A DNA stretch of 64,000 nucleotides from DATFKA01 sp035268885 (GCA_035268885.1 DATFKA010000060.1:70682-134681); one strand, 5' to 3'; positions 17,812-27,138 are shown, counted from the first letter of the stretch. The notes: generated by a model from the letters alone, not told the origin. Translations and numbers: made by a program.

Positions 17812-19233
17812 ATGCGGGAAACGAAGGTTTATTTAGTCCTGGAAAAACTGAGCAATCGCGAAAGGGGACGGTGCCTCAAGTTCGTACAGTCCCCTTACTT
17901 TAATATAAATCAAGCTCTAGTTGATTTGTTCAAAATGATTCATAAGGATCTCAATTCCGGCCGCTCCAAACCATTTACTAAAGAAAAAGCCTGGAAAAAA
18001 GTTCAGCCGGGCACTTCTTATGACGACGTAAGGTTCAGAAAGTATCTATCCGACCTGCTTAAACTGGTAGAAAAATTTCTGGCGCAGGAGCAATTTGAGA
18101 AAGATGAGTACCAAAAATCGATTTATGAATTGGAGGCCGTACTCGATAAAAAGATTGATCGATTGTACAGCGGGATGCGAAAATTTGTGGAAAAAATCCC
18201 GCAGAACACCACCTTCCGAAATAGTAAATACTACTACTACTTACTGGAAGCCAGTAAGTTACTACACGACCTGGAAACTGAAATCGAGCAAAAGAAAAAT
18301 ATCTCTACTGACTTTTCAAAACTGTCTGATGCCCTGGACATTTATTATTTTGCAGAAAAACTACGTCTTGACTACGATGCGACCATTTGGAAGAGAATCG
18401 ACGGAAGTCTAAACGCAGACATCCGCTTCGTTGATCAGATTAATACTTTTATTGAGGAAACATCTGGTTTGTACGAACCGCCGGTTCGTTTATACTATAC
18501 GATTAATCAATTAAGTAAACACCCCGAAGACGATCAATACTATTACGAATATAAGAAACAGCTGGATGAAAATATACGTTTTTTCCCTGCCTACGAAGCA
18601 ATCGCGATTTATTCAGCAGGTATCAATCACTGTATCCGAAAAATAAATACCGGGGACCCTAATTATCTGGATGAATTATATTCCCTGTACGTGGGTTATG
18701 CTAACGCAACAGTAGAGTATTCAAAGGAATTATCTCAATGGGACTTTAATAATATCATTACGGTTGCGCTTAGATCAGGAAAGTTTGATCAGGTCCACCA
18801 GTTCATTAATGAATACGGCCAATTCATTGATGATAAATACCGGGATAATGCGGTATCCTATAACCTGGCAAATCTGCATTTCTATCAGGAAGACTACAAT
18901 AAGGTTATTGAAATTCTGCGAAATGTGGAATATGAGGATATATTTTACAACATCAACTCAAAATCTATCCTCATCAAAACCTACTACGAATCAGACCAAT
19001 ACGATCCACTAATTTATTTACTGGAAAGTTTCCGGGTTTATCTCAACCGCAATAAGAATATTCCAGATAGCAGAAAAACGCTATTCAAAAATCAAATTCG
19101 GTTCACCAAAAAACTAGTCAATTTACCACCAAATGCACAGTCCGAATTGACAAAACTAAAACAAGAAGTCACCGATAATAAAAACACCATTAACCGCTCC
19201 TGGCTATTAGAAAAAATCGCCGAGCTGGAGTAA
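17812..19233 (+). CDS. Conserved-looking helical cytoplasmic protein of unknown function
   Basis: 473 residues, no signal peptide or membrane helix, so cytoplasmic. I do not recognise a named family. It is rich in Lys, Tyr, Leu, Asp and Glu and predicted nearly all-helical, with repeated YYxYxxKL and YxLANLHFYQEDYNKVIEIL stretches resembling TPR units in the C-terminal half (about 330-420). The N-terminus (MRETKVYLVLEKLSNRERG) reads like a small helical domain. It diverges from the T9SS cargo gene (about 110 bases) and converges with the prolyl oligopeptidase gene, four bases away, with no terminator visible between. A scaffold or regulatory role is only a guess. Confidence 0.85.
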   Translation: MRETKVYLVLEKLSNRERGRCLKFVQSPYFNINQALVDLFKMIHKDLNSGRSKPFTKEKAWKKVQPGTSYDDVRFRKYLSDLLKLVEKFLAQEQFEKDEYQKSIYELEAVLDKKIDRLYSGMRKFVEKIPQNTTFRNSKYYYYLLEASKLLHDLETEIEQKKNISTDFSKLSDALDIYYFAEKLRLDYDATIWKRIDGSLNADIRFVDQINTFIEETSGLYEPPVRLYYTINQLSKHPEDDQYYYEYKKQLDENIRFFPAYEAIAIYSAGINHCIRKINTGDPNYLDELYSLYVGYANATVEYSKELSQWDFNNIITVALRSGKFDQVHQFINEYGQFIDDKYRDNAVSYNLANLHFYQEDYNKVIEILRNVEYEDIFYNINSKSILIKTYYESDQYDPLIYLLESFRVYLNRNKNIPDSRKTLFKNQIRFTKKLVNLPPNAQSELTKLKQEVTDNKNTINRSWLLEKIAELE

Positions 19234-19237
19234 TTGC

Positions 19238-21310
19238 CTAGTCCAAAATAAGCGCCACGCCCATATTGTAAAAAGTAAAGGCCCATTTATCCGCTTGCTC
19301 TTCAATCATCTTTGCCGTGGGCTTACCCATGCCGTGTCCGGCTTTGGTTTCAATCCTAATCAATACGGGTGCCGAGCCTACCTGAACTTCTTGCAAACGG
19401 GCCGCGAATTTAAAAGAGTGTGCCGGCACGACCCGATCGTCATGATCGGCGGTCATTATCATCGTGGCGGGATAAGCCGTACCTTCTTTTAAATTGTGGT
19501 ACGGAGAATAAGCCAGCAGATATTCAAACATTTCGGGACTGTCATCCGCCGTACCATAATCGTAGGCCCAGCCGGCTCCGGCAGTGAATCTATGATAGCG
19601 TAACATATCCAAAACCCCCACCGCTGGTAAAACCACCCTGGCCAATTCCGGACGCTGGGTCATCACTGCGCCTACCAGCAATCCACCATTCGAGCCGCCG
19701 TGTAAAGCCAGGTATTCGGAGGAGGTATAATTGTGTTCAATAAGGTATTCTGCTGCCGCTATAAAATCATTGAATACATTTTGCTTCTGTAATTTGATTC
19801 CACCACTGTGCCAGGACTCCCCGTATTCTCCGCCTCCTCGTATATTGGGTACCGCAAAGACGCCACCCTGCTCCATCCAGATAATGTTTGACACACTAAA
19901 AGCTGGCGTCAAGCTAATATTAAAACCTCCGTAGCCGTATAACATCGTGGGGTTTTTCCCATCGAGCTGAAGTCCTTTTTTATGCGTGACCATCATCGGA
20001 ATGCGCGTCCCATCTTTAGAAGTATAAAATACCTGCTGGGAAGTATAAGCCTCCGGATCAAAATCGACTCCGCTTTCTTTATAGACTTCTGAATTTCCGC
20101 TTTCCAGTTCGTAGCGATAGATGGTCCCCGGATTGACATAACTGGTGAAAATGAAGTACAATTCTTTCTCCTCCCATTTACCTGAAAAGCCAGCCACGGT
20201 ACCGGCTCCCGGCAGGGTTACCTGCCGGACTAGTGCTCCTTTGATATCTATCTGCTCAATATAGGCCAAAGCATCTTTCAGGTACTGGGCAAAAAAGTAG
20301 CCTCCCGCCGTGCTTACCGACAGGGGCTGCTCCCGCTCTGCTCTGACATCCACCCAGTTTGCTACCCCGGGCTGTGCCGCTTCCACCCTTATTAAGCGAC
20401 GATTGGGTGCCTGATAGTTGGTCAGGATGAACCAGGTCTCTCCCTGAGTGTGCACCAGGCTATGATCATTATCAAAGTTGGTGACTACCGGTACGATGGG
20501 AGCATTTCGCTTGCGCAAATCCTGCATGTACAATTCATTACCGGAAGTAGAGTTCGCAGCAGAAATGGCCAGCCAGTTTTCGTCTTCAGAGACGAGGCCG
20601 GCAATGTAGCGCCTTGGTGTATGCTCTCCGCCAAAGATCAACTCATCCTCAGATTGGGAGGTACCCAGCTGATGAAAAAATAACCGGTGATGTTGGGTCA
20701 TGCCCGAAAGCGCACTGCCGGATTCCGGTTTTGCGTAAGCACTATAATAAAAGCCTTCATTCCTCCGCCAGGAAATAGTGGAGAACTTAACATTTTTAAT
20801 GGGTTCGCCAATCGGTGCTTTAGTCTGCGTATCGATCACCTGAATAGTACGCCAATCGGCACCACCTTCCGAAATAGCGTAGGCCGCCAAACGACCATCT
20901 TTACTGAAGCTCAGGTCGGTAAGTGAGGTAGTTCCATCCCTGGAAAAGGTATTCGGATCCAAAAACACTTCGGGAGCCTCTTCTCCCCTTTGGCGATAGG
21001 TCACGTACTGATTTTGCAAGCCATCATTTTTGTAAAAATAGGTGTAGGCTCCGTACTTAAAGGGAGCAGAATACTTTTCGTAATTCCACAAAGACTCTAG
21101 GCGTTCTTTTAGATTTTGCCGATAAGGAATTTGCCTCAGATATTCGAAAGTCAGCTCATTTTGTGCCTTTACCCAGTCTTTTGTATCCTCGGCCTCATCG
21201 TCCTCCAGCCACTGATAGGGATCTTGAATTGGGGTTTCGTGGTAAATATCGGTCTGTTCTATTTTGGAGGTATGGGGATACGCTTTCGCAAAAGTTGGTT
21301 TATCGCTCAT
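19238..21310 (-). CDS. Prolyl oligopeptidase family serine peptidase (S9A)
   Basis: 690 residues from the ATG at 21310 (MSDKPTFAKAYPHTSKI). A GTG 12 codons upstream gives a longer form with no added family similarity. The N-terminal beta-propeller begins with IQDPYQWLEDDEAEDTKDWV, typical of S9A. The C-terminal alpha/beta-hydrolase domain has YGYGGFNIS, RGGGEYGESWH, the nucleophile motif LHGGSNGGLLVGA (Ser about 535), the catalytic Asp in TADHDDRVVPAHS and His in KAGHGMGKPTAK. It cleaves short peptides after proline. No signal peptide is seen, so it is cytoplasmic, unlike many Bacteroidota relatives. It is close to the usual length for the family (about 690-710). Confidence 0.96.
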   Translation of the reverse strand: MSDKPTFAKAYPHTSKIEQTDIYHETPIQDPYQWLEDDEAEDTKDWVKAQNELTFEYLRQIPYRQNLKERLESLWNYEKYSAPFKYGAYTYFYKNDGLQNQYVTYRQRGEEAPEVFLDPNTFSRDGTTSLTDLSFSKDGRLAAYAISEGGADWRTIQVIDTQTKAPIGEPIKNVKFSTISWRRNEGFYYSAYAKPESGSALSGMTQHHRLFFHQLGTSQSEDELIFGGEHTPRRYIAGLVSEDENWLAISAANSTSGNELYMQDLRKRNAPIVPVVTNFDNDHSLVHTQGETWFILTNYQAPNRRLIRVEAAQPGVANWVDVRAEREQPLSVSTAGGYFFAQYLKDALAYIEQIDIKGALVRQVTLPGAGTVAGFSGKWEEKELYFIFTSYVNPGTIYRYELESGNSEVYKESGVDFDPEAYTSQQVFYTSKDGTRIPMMVTHKKGLQLDGKNPTMLYGYGGFNISLTPAFSVSNIIWMEQGGVFAVPNIRGGGEYGESWHSGGIKLQKQNVFNDFIAAAEYLIEHNYTSSEYLALHGGSNGGLLVGAVMTQRPELARVVLPAVGVLDMLRYHRFTAGAGWAYDYGTADDSPEMFEYLLAYSPYHNLKEGTAYPATMIMTADHDDRVVPAHSFKFAARLQEVQVGSAPVLIRIETKAGHGMGKPTAKMIEEQADKWAFTFYNMGVALILD

Positions 21311-21469
21311 ATCTGATCTTTTTTCTATCTCGTTTTTAAAAGCCACTTTTAGGCTAATTATTTCTCTTTATACGTCTATTCCGATCTTCGGTTTACAAAA
21401 ATCTACAAAATGGATAAAAACATTTTTATCTTGAGTTTCTAATTTTTTCTACTTGAAATTCTGCTGACT

Positions 21470-23062
21470 ATGCAAAAATACCTTTACGTTTTATTTCTAA
21501 GCTGTCTTTCCCTCTTGCTTACGGCCCAGGTCGAAGATGCGCCCCCCCGAGATGCGGATGAGGGTGACGGCCCTTACGAGCAGTTAATTATCCGTGGCGT
21601 GACCCTCATTAACGGAAACGGTGCTCCACCACGGGGCCCCATCGATATTGTCGTCGAAAATAATATCATAAAAGAAATCAAGGTCGTCGGCTATCCGGGT
21701 GTAGAGATCAAGCCAGAAGGTCGTCCAAAGCTTAAGCCTGGCGGCAAGGAACTCGACTGCGAAGGGATGTACCTTATGCCGGGTTTTGTCGATATGCACG
21801 GACACATTGGCGGTTCTGCACAGGGTGCTGGTGGTGAATACGTCTTTAAGTTATGGATGGCCCACGGCATTACCACCGTGCGTGATCCTTCCTGTGGTAA
21901 TGGTCTGGATTGGGTGTTACGCCATAAGGAAAAGAGTGCTGAAAATGAGATCGTCGCTCCACGGATTCTGGCCTACACTGCCTTCGGACAAGGCAGCGAC
22001 GGACCAATTTCGACTCCGGAACAGGCCCGTGCCTGGGTATGGAAGAATAAAGAAAATGGTGCAGATGGCATCAAGTTTTTTGGTGCACCACCCGAAATCA
22101 TGGATGCTGCTTTACGCGAAAATAAAAGGCTGGGACTGCGTTCTGCCTGCCACCACGCCCAAATGGACGTCGCTCGCTGGAATGTCTTAAACTCCGCCCG
22201 CGCCGGACTCACCTCAATGGAGCACTGGTACGGATTGCCCGAAGCTTTATTTGAAGATCGCACGGTACAGGATTATCCACTTAACTACAACTACCAAAAT
22301 GAACAGGATCGATTTGGTGAGGCTGGCAAACTTTGGAAGCAGGCAGCTCCCCCCTACAGTGAGCACTGGAACAAAGTCATGGACGAACTACTAGAACTTG
22401 ATTTCACCATTGATCCTACCTTCAACATCTACGAGGCCAGCCGCGACTTGATGCGGGCGCGCAGGGCAGAATGGCATGAGACCTATACCCTACCCTCTTT
22501 GTGGCGATTCTATCAGCCCAGCAAAATCTCCCACGGTTCTTACTGGCATTTCTGGGGGACCGAACAAGAAGTAGCCTGGAAAGAAAACTATCGCCTCTGG
22601 ATGAGCTTTATCAACGAATATAAAAACCGGGGTGGCAGAGTTACCGCTGGCTCCGATTCCGGATTTATCTTTCAACTCTACGGCTTTGCCTATATCCGCG
22701 AATTAGAACTATTACGGGAGGCGGGATTCCATCCACTGGAAGTTATTCGCTCGGCTACTATGAATGGAGCCGAAGCCCTGGGTATGGCCGATCAGATCGG
22801 TACCGTCCGGGAAGGTAAACTGGCTGACTTTGTCATCGTTGAAGAAAATCCGCTGGAAAACCTAAAAGTGCTGTACGGAACGGGCGCCATAAAACTTACC
22901 GAAGATAATGAAGTCGTACGCGTTGGCGGCGTCAAATACACCGTTAAAGATGGTATCGTTTATGATGCCAGGCAATTACTCGAAGATGTAAAAGAGCTGG
23001 TCGAGGAAGCCAAGCAGGCAGAAGACTTCGAGATCAAGCAGCCTGGAATGGACAAAAAATAA
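21470..23062 (+). CDS. Secreted amidohydrolase family protein
   Basis: 530 residues with a signal peptide (MQKYLYVLFLSCLSLLLTAQ). Metal-dependent amidohydrolase fold: the N-terminal beta-sandwich contains IIRGVTLINGNGAPPRGP, then the first metal-ligand pair in DMHGHIG (about 107), later His in SACHHAQMD and MEHWYG, the Asp in TAGSDSG (about 395), and the C-terminal signature GTVREGKLADFVIVEENPL. Relatives act on imides, dipeptides or cyclic amides; the substrate is not predictable. It is followed after 14 bases by a small lipoprotein gene on the same strand, so they probably form one transcript. Confidence 0.92.
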   Translation: MQKYLYVLFLSCLSLLLTAQVEDAPPRDADEGDGPYEQLIIRGVTLINGNGAPPRGPIDIVVENNIIKEIKVVGYPGVEIKPEGRPKLKPGGKELDCEGMYLMPGFVDMHGHIGGSAQGAGGEYVFKLWMAHGITTVRDPSCGNGLDWVLRHKEKSAENEIVAPRILAYTAFGQGSDGPISTPEQARAWVWKNKENGADGIKFFGAPPEIMDAALRENKRLGLRSACHHAQMDVARWNVLNSARAGLTSMEHWYGLPEALFEDRTVQDYPLNYNYQNEQDRFGEAGKLWKQAAPPYSEHWNKVMDELLELDFTIDPTFNIYEASRDLMRARRAEWHETYTLPSLWRFYQPSKISHGSYWHFWGTEQEVAWKENYRLWMSFINEYKNRGGRVTAGSDSGFIFQLYGFAYIRELELLREAGFHPLEVIRSATMNGAEALGMADQIGTVREGKLADFVIVEENPLENLKVLYGTGAIKLTEDNEVVRVGGVKYTVKDGIVYDARQLLEDVKELVEEAKQAEDFEIKQPGMDKK

Positions 23063-23076
23063 TCTAAGTACAAAAC

Positions 23077-23568
23077 ATGATAAATAAAACATTACGCTTT
23101 CTTATGGTAATCGCTTGTGGATGGGCCTGCCAAAACCAACCGGCGGGCCCATCCATTCCTACCCCTCCGGATAACCGGTATGAAGAAATGGAACAAGGCG
23201 AAAAAAGGGAAATTCCAGCTTATTACATTTGTTACGAAGGTGGTGGCGACAACAAACTGGGGCTTTCTATTGCTTTTTCGGAAGATGGGACGGCCATTGA
23301 GGTAAAATACCGGGGTCAGTCGGAAGCAATCGAACTACGGGAAATCGATGAAAAGATGAGCACGGAAGGAGCTTACCCGGTCATCGAAACGACTTATCAG
23401 GAAATGGTGGAAGGGCAGGTAAATGGCATCTACGTATTAACGCATGCCGGTAATTGGGATTACGCACAATATATCCGGGGTCGGGATGAAAAAGAATTCT
23501 CTTTTACCATTGATCATGAGCAGAGTATTCAGAATGATACTTATCGAACTACCCCCTGCTACAATTAA
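23077..23568 (+). CDS. Small lipoprotein of unknown function
   Basis: 163 residues with a lipoprotein signal peptide whose likely lipobox is GWAC (Cys about 18), then a Pro-rich linker and a compact domain beginning IPAYYICYEGGGDNKLGL. I do not recognise a family. The domain is mostly beta strands and ends with a Cys (TTPCYN) that could pair with the one in ICYEG. It is cotranscribed with the amidohydrolase 14 bases upstream and converges on rimM 30 bases away. No terminator is visible there. Confidence 0.8.
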   Translation: MINKTLRFLMVIACGWACQNQPAGPSIPTPPDNRYEEMEQGEKREIPAYYICYEGGGDNKLGLSIAFSEDGTAIEVKYRGQSEAIELREIDEKMSTEGAYPVIETTYQEMVEGQVNGIYVLTHAGNWDYAQYIRGRDEKEFSFTIDHEQSIQNDTYRTTPCYN

Positions 23569-23598
23569 CGGCGGGGTAAAGAAAACTCTACTTACTAT

Positions 23599-24117
23599 TT
23601 ACAATTCCAGGAGTCCCGCTGGTAAATCCATGAGAAGGGTTTTGTCAGCGGGATTATTTTCCAGAATCAATTGTTCCTGAAAGGGGATCATTACTTCTCC
23701 TCCCCGGTAGCTCACCACCGCCAGGATCTGCTGTGGAAGTTCTTCAAAAGATTCAATGGGTCCAATATCGCCCAGCGTTAAATCTTTCAGCTGATAACCC
23801 AGCCACTGGGTATAGGCTTTCTCATCGGAGGGAGTGACTTCCGGTGGCTCGCCCATGTCTTCCCGGCGCAGGTAAATTATCTTTCCTGCCAGGTCAGAGG
23901 CGGCCTCTCGATCTTCGATATCCTCCATTTGTAGATGAATACCATTACCATCCCCTTCTGCCCCTTCGATAAAAAAGGGAACGGCCTGACCATTCAGCTT
24001 CACGAAGAGGAATTCACTGTCCAGGAAATCGGCCAGATAAGGATCCGCGATAAAACAACGGAGCAAGCCCTCCGTACCGTAGGGCTTGCCCATTTTTCCT
24101 ATTTCGATTAGCTCCAT
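23599..24117 (-). CDS. rimM: 16S rRNA processing/30S maturation factor RimM
   Basis: 172 residues, the normal length. The N-terminal RimM domain starts IEIGKMGKPYGTEGLLRC with the conserved GxxGxxG-like turn. The C-terminal PRC-barrel-like domain has WLGYQLKDLTLGDIGPIESFEELPQQILAV and ends with IPFQEQLILENNPADKTLLMDLPAGLLEL. RimM binds S19 and helps assemble the 30S head. It lies nine bases downstream of mnmA on the same strand, a pairing of RNA-maturation genes. Confidence 0.93.
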   Translation of the reverse strand: MELIEIGKMGKPYGTEGLLRCFIADPYLADFLDSEFLFVKLNGQAVPFFIEGAEGDGNGIHLQMEDIEDREAASDLAGKIIYLRREDMGEPPEVTPSDEKAYTQWLGYQLKDLTLGDIGPIESFEELPQQILAVVSYRGGEVMIPFQEQLILENNPADKTLLMDLPAGLLEL

Positions 24118-24125
24118 TAGATGTT

Positions 24126-25232
24126 CTAATTATTCGAAAGTGCGCTGTGGATGATTCCACCACCAATTACATCATCTCCCTCGTAAAAGACGGCCGACTG
24201 ACCAGGGGCCACCCCTCCGACGTTGGCGTAAAACTCTACCTCTACCTGATTACCTTTATTGGAGAGTTTACTCAGGGTTCCCCGGTCTTTGTACCGCACC
24301 TTCGTGACAGCCTCCATACCCTCAGGTATTTCTGGGTATTTCATGGAGTTGGTCTGATAGACATTCATACCATTACGCACCAGCTCCTCGGCGGTACCCA
24401 GCACCACGGTATTGGTCTCCGGACGGATTTCCGTGACAAACATTGGCTTACCAAAAGCCATGCCCAGCCCTTTGCGCTGACCAATGGTGAAGAAAGGATA
24501 GCCTGCGTGCTCTCCAATGACCTTACCCTGGGTATCTACGAATTGTCCGCCCGCTACACTCTCTTCCAGGTCGGGCACCCGACGCTTTAGAAAGCTACGA
24601 TAATCATTATCGGGCACAAAACAGATTTCGTAGCTTTCGCCTTTTTTAGAAAGCTCCGTATAACCTGCATCGTAAGCGATCTGACGCACTTCTGGTTTGG
24701 TCAATTTACCCAGAGGGAAATGACTGCGCTGCAGCGCTTCCTGGGTCAACCCCCACAATACGTAGGACTGGTCTTTTTTATCATCCACTCCCTTACGGAT
24801 AAAACGGCGGCCGTTGTCGCCCTGCACAATCTGTGCATAGTGTCCCGTAGCAATAAACTCACAATCCAGCGCATCTGCTCTTTTGAGCATAGCGCTCCAC
24901 TTGATGTGCGTATTACACAGCACGCAGGGATTAGGTGTACGTCCTGCGATGTATTCCTCGACAAAATTATCAATCACATAATCCCCAAACTCATCCCTAA
25001 TATCAATAATAAAGTGATGAAATCCCATATCAACGGCTACCTGACGGGCATCATTGATAGAGTCCAGACTACAACATCCCGTCTCCTTTTTGGAGCCGCC
25101 GGAGTTGGCATAATCCCAGGTTTTCATGGTGATACCCACCACTTCGTATCCTTGTTCGTGCATTAGCATAGCCGTAACGGTACTATCAATACCTCCACTC
25201 ATTGCGACCAGGACTCTTCCGTGCTTACTCAT
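24126..25232 (-). CDS. mnmA: tRNA-specific 2-thiouridylase MnmA
   Basis: 368 residues. The PP-loop ATP motif MSGGIDSTVTAMLM is at about 12-25, the first catalytic Cys in PNPCVLCNTHIKW (about 103), GHYAQI at about 130, KDQSYVLWGL at about 155 and the second Cys in YEICFVPDN (about 205). It transfers sulfur to U34 of Lys, Glu and Gln tRNAs. It is upstream of rimM with a nine-base gap. Its leader contains the long inverted repeat at 25240-25463. Confidence 0.96.
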   Translation of the reverse strand: MSKHGRVLVAMSGGIDSTVTAMLMHEQGYEVVGITMKTWDYANSGGSKKETGCCSLDSINDARQVAVDMGFHHFIIDIRDEFGDYVIDNFVEEYIAGRTPNPCVLCNTHIKWSAMLKRADALDCEFIATGHYAQIVQGDNGRRFIRKGVDDKKDQSYVLWGLTQEALQRSHFPLGKLTKPEVRQIAYDAGYTELSKKGESYEICFVPDNDYRSFLKRRVPDLEESVAGGQFVDTQGKVIGEHAGYPFFTIGQRKGLGMAFGKPMFVTEIRPETNTVVLGTAEELVRNGMNVYQTNSMKYPEIPEGMEAVTKVRYKDRGTLSKLSNKGNQVEVEFYANVGGVAPGQSAVFYEGDDVIGGGIIHSALSNN

Positions 25233-25239
25233 TACTTCT

Positions 25240-25463
25240 CTGTTTTAGTTGAAGTCGTTTAAAAACGCCGAAGTTGTTTAAGAATCCCTGGTGAGATGAT
25301 TGGTAACGGCTTGGAAGTCAAGACAAAGCTACTTTTTTCTCGTAGCCATCCGCCTCAGGCGGACGAAGGGAAAAAAGAGCTGCCGTATTGGCTTTCAATG
25401 TGTTGCCAAGGGCTCAGTGAGGAGTTTTTAAACAACTTCGCCTTATTGCTTTCGCAAAACAAG
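25240..25463. repeat. Long imperfect inverted repeat (MITE-like) between mnmA and rlpA
   Basis: The only gene-free stretch above 300 bases (25233-25636). Two arms of about 90-110 bases mirror each other around the perfect palindrome TCCGCCTCAGGCGGA (25349-25363). Matching blocks include CGAAGTTGTTTAA near 25269 with its complement near 25440, TTGG-AAC, TTG-AAG and CTTTTTTC, at roughly 65-75 percent identity by eye. The outer ends share TGTTTT. The left arm also holds a second, tandem GAAGT-GTTTAA unit. No transposase is nearby and no clear target duplication was found. A 71-codon open frame crosses it but has no gene-like character. The remaining bases up to 25636 hold the rlpA leader. Confidence 0.6.
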
Positions 25464-25636
25464 TACAAAATTACAAAAGTAATAGTTCAACTGCACACCA
25501 CAATAAAATAAAGGTACCCGAATTTTACGTTTCCATAACAGAATGAGCAAAAACCCCATAAAAAGTCTATTTTTCGCATGACTTTGGGAAGGATTCTATT
25601 CTGAGACAAAAAACCGAACACTAAAAATTAAAAATC

Positions 25637-26515
25637 ATGAAATTATTTACCACCATACTGCTGAGTACAGTATTCCTTTTTTCGGCGCAAGCCAATGCCC
25701 AAGAATTTGGCAAAGCCTCTTACCTGGACATGGCATATCAGGGCGCAATTACGGCCAGTGGTGAACCTTACAATGCCAATGAGTTCACCGGTGCCCATAA
25801 GATCCACCCCTTCGGCACCAAACTCCGGATTACGCGCCAGGATAATGGTCGCTCCGTCATTGTACGCGTTAATGACCGAGGGCCGCATATCAAAGGAAGA
25901 ATTGTGGATGTCTCCTACGCTGCTGCCAAAGCGCTGGACATGGTCCGGGATGGTGTAGCCGACGTGAAGGTAGAGGTAGTTGGAAAGGCAAGCCCCACCT
26001 CAAGCCCGGAGCCGGAAGAAGAGCCGGAAGTCTACAGCCCCCCCAGCCTGGATATGGTGCTCAATAACGATGAGAACAACGACAGCAGCAATCCTGCTGA
26101 GCGCGCCACGGAATCCACTCCCGAACGCAATGCGAATACACCAAAAGAAAGTGCAGAAAAAAAGCCCGTCACTAAAAATAGCGGTACGGATTACAGCGAT
26201 CGCCTTTTAACTACGCCCTACGAAAAGTATGGACTCTACGAAATTAAGGTATTACAGGTAAATAAAGCGGGCTACGGCGTTCAGGTCGCCTCCCTGAGTA
26301 CTTACGAAAATGCCATGCGGGAACTGACTCGTCTGCAAGCGAAGAAAATCAACAATGCGCTATTGAGCATTGAGCAAAGTGGTGCCAGTATGTCCTTCAA
26401 AATAATTGTTGGGCCCTACGAAGACCGCCCGGCCGCTACCCAACAAATCAATCGCCTACGTCGCAGTCTGGGCGTAAAAGGATTTGTTGTGGATCTGAGT
26501 ACTATACAATACTAA
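25637..26515 (+). CDS. rlpA: RlpA-type septal ring lytic transglycosylase with SPOR domain
   Basis: 292 residues with a cleavable signal peptide (ends SAQANAQ) and no lipobox. Residues about 24-118 are the double-psi beta-barrel: GKASYLDMAYQGAITASGE, AHKIHPFGTKLRI (conserved His) and RVNDRGPHIKGRIVDVS (conserved Asp). A polar linker rich in Pro, Glu, Asn and Ser follows (about 120-200). The C-terminal SPOR domain (about 215-292), with YGVQVASLSTYENA and IIVGPYEDRPAA, binds denuded peptidoglycan at the division site. RlpA cleaves such glycans. Transcribed away from mnmA; ends at the hairpin at 26522. Confidence 0.93.
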   Translation: MKLFTTILLSTVFLFSAQANAQEFGKASYLDMAYQGAITASGEPYNANEFTGAHKIHPFGTKLRITRQDNGRSVIVRVNDRGPHIKGRIVDVSYAAAKALDMVRDGVADVKVEVVGKASPTSSPEPEEEPEVYSPPSLDMVLNNDENNDSSNPAERATESTPERNANTPKESAEKKPVTKNSGTDYSDRLLTTPYEKYGLYEIKVLQVNKAGYGVQVASLSTYENAMRELTRLQAKKINNALLSIEQSGASMSFKIIVGPYEDRPAATQQINRLRRSLGVKGFVVDLSTIQY

Positions 26516-26521
26516 AAATAA

Positions 26522-26554
26522 GAGGCGGATCTGCCCAATAGACAGATTCGCCTC
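26522..26554. terminator. Hairpin terminator between rlpA and the cohesin-like gene
   Basis: GAGGCGGATCTG (26522-26533) pairs with CAGATTCGCCTC (26543-26554), 12 positions with one G-T. The minus-strand side continues TTATTTTTAG and the plus side GCGTTTCCTTTT. The convergent genes 26515(+) and 26570(-) flank it. Confidence 0.65.
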
Positions 26555-26569
26555 GCGTTTCCTTTTGCT

Positions 26570-27061
26570 TTACTGAATTTTGAGCGTACTTTTCTTGGTG
26601 TTTATGGGAATAACCTGTTCGTTCACATTAACCGATTCAAAAGGGGTCGGTTGATCAGTGAAGGTAATTTCCGTCTGCGTACCCGTTTCTCCTTTGACGC
26701 GAAAACAAAGCGTAAAGGCCGAGTCCCCTTCCGCTTTGGTTACTCCTTGCAAAGAGTTATCGATCCACACCACCGTAATCTCTCCTTTCTGTGCATTGTG
26801 CAAGCCAAAATTACTGGTATTCATGTAAGGTAATTGTTGATCAATTACCCCAACGAAGGTCAAAACTTCCGGATCGAATTTAATGGTGTATTGCATCGAG
26901 AGCATGTTCCGAAAATTAAACAGGTGGACGGGCAGGCAAACTTGTTCACCTTCCTGTACTTTGACATCGTCTATACTAATTCCGATTGGCGCTTGTTGCG
27001 CATTTAGGCAGTAGCCAAAAGATCCGAATAAAAGTAGGGAAAGAATAAATAATCGCTTCAT
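26570..27061 (-). CDS. Small secreted cohesin-like domain protein
   Basis: 163 residues: signal peptide (MKRLFILSLLLFGSFGYCLNAQ), then a single cohesin-type beta-sandwich. Typical pieces are VQEGEQVCLPVHLFNFRNMLSMQYTI at the start, FDPEVLTFVGV, GEITVVWIDNSLQG and a late DSAFTLCFRVKGETG strand. Cohesins bind dockerins; the same window encodes a dockerin-like region at 15126-17702. No anchor, sorting tail or second domain is present, so the product is a free periplasmic or secreted domain. No cellulosome-type scaffoldin is seen. Confidence 0.8.
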   Translation of the reverse strand: MKRLFILSLLLFGSFGYCLNAQQAPIGISIDDVKVQEGEQVCLPVHLFNFRNMLSMQYTIKFDPEVLTFVGVIDQQLPYMNTSNFGLHNAQKGEITVVWIDNSLQGVTKAEGDSAFTLCFRVKGETGTQTEITFTDQPTPFESVNVNEQVIPINTKKSTLKIQ

Positions 27062-27138
27062 GGTTTAATTGCTTGGTTGTGTTTTGAGCCGATAAAAATA
27101 AAGGATTATTAAGAGCTATTGTATAAACGGAATGTTAA

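Noticed and set aside
25296..25511. A 71-codon open frame across the long inverted repeat
   Set aside because: It crosses the structured repeat, has no ribosome-binding or family signal, and its composition looks non-coding.
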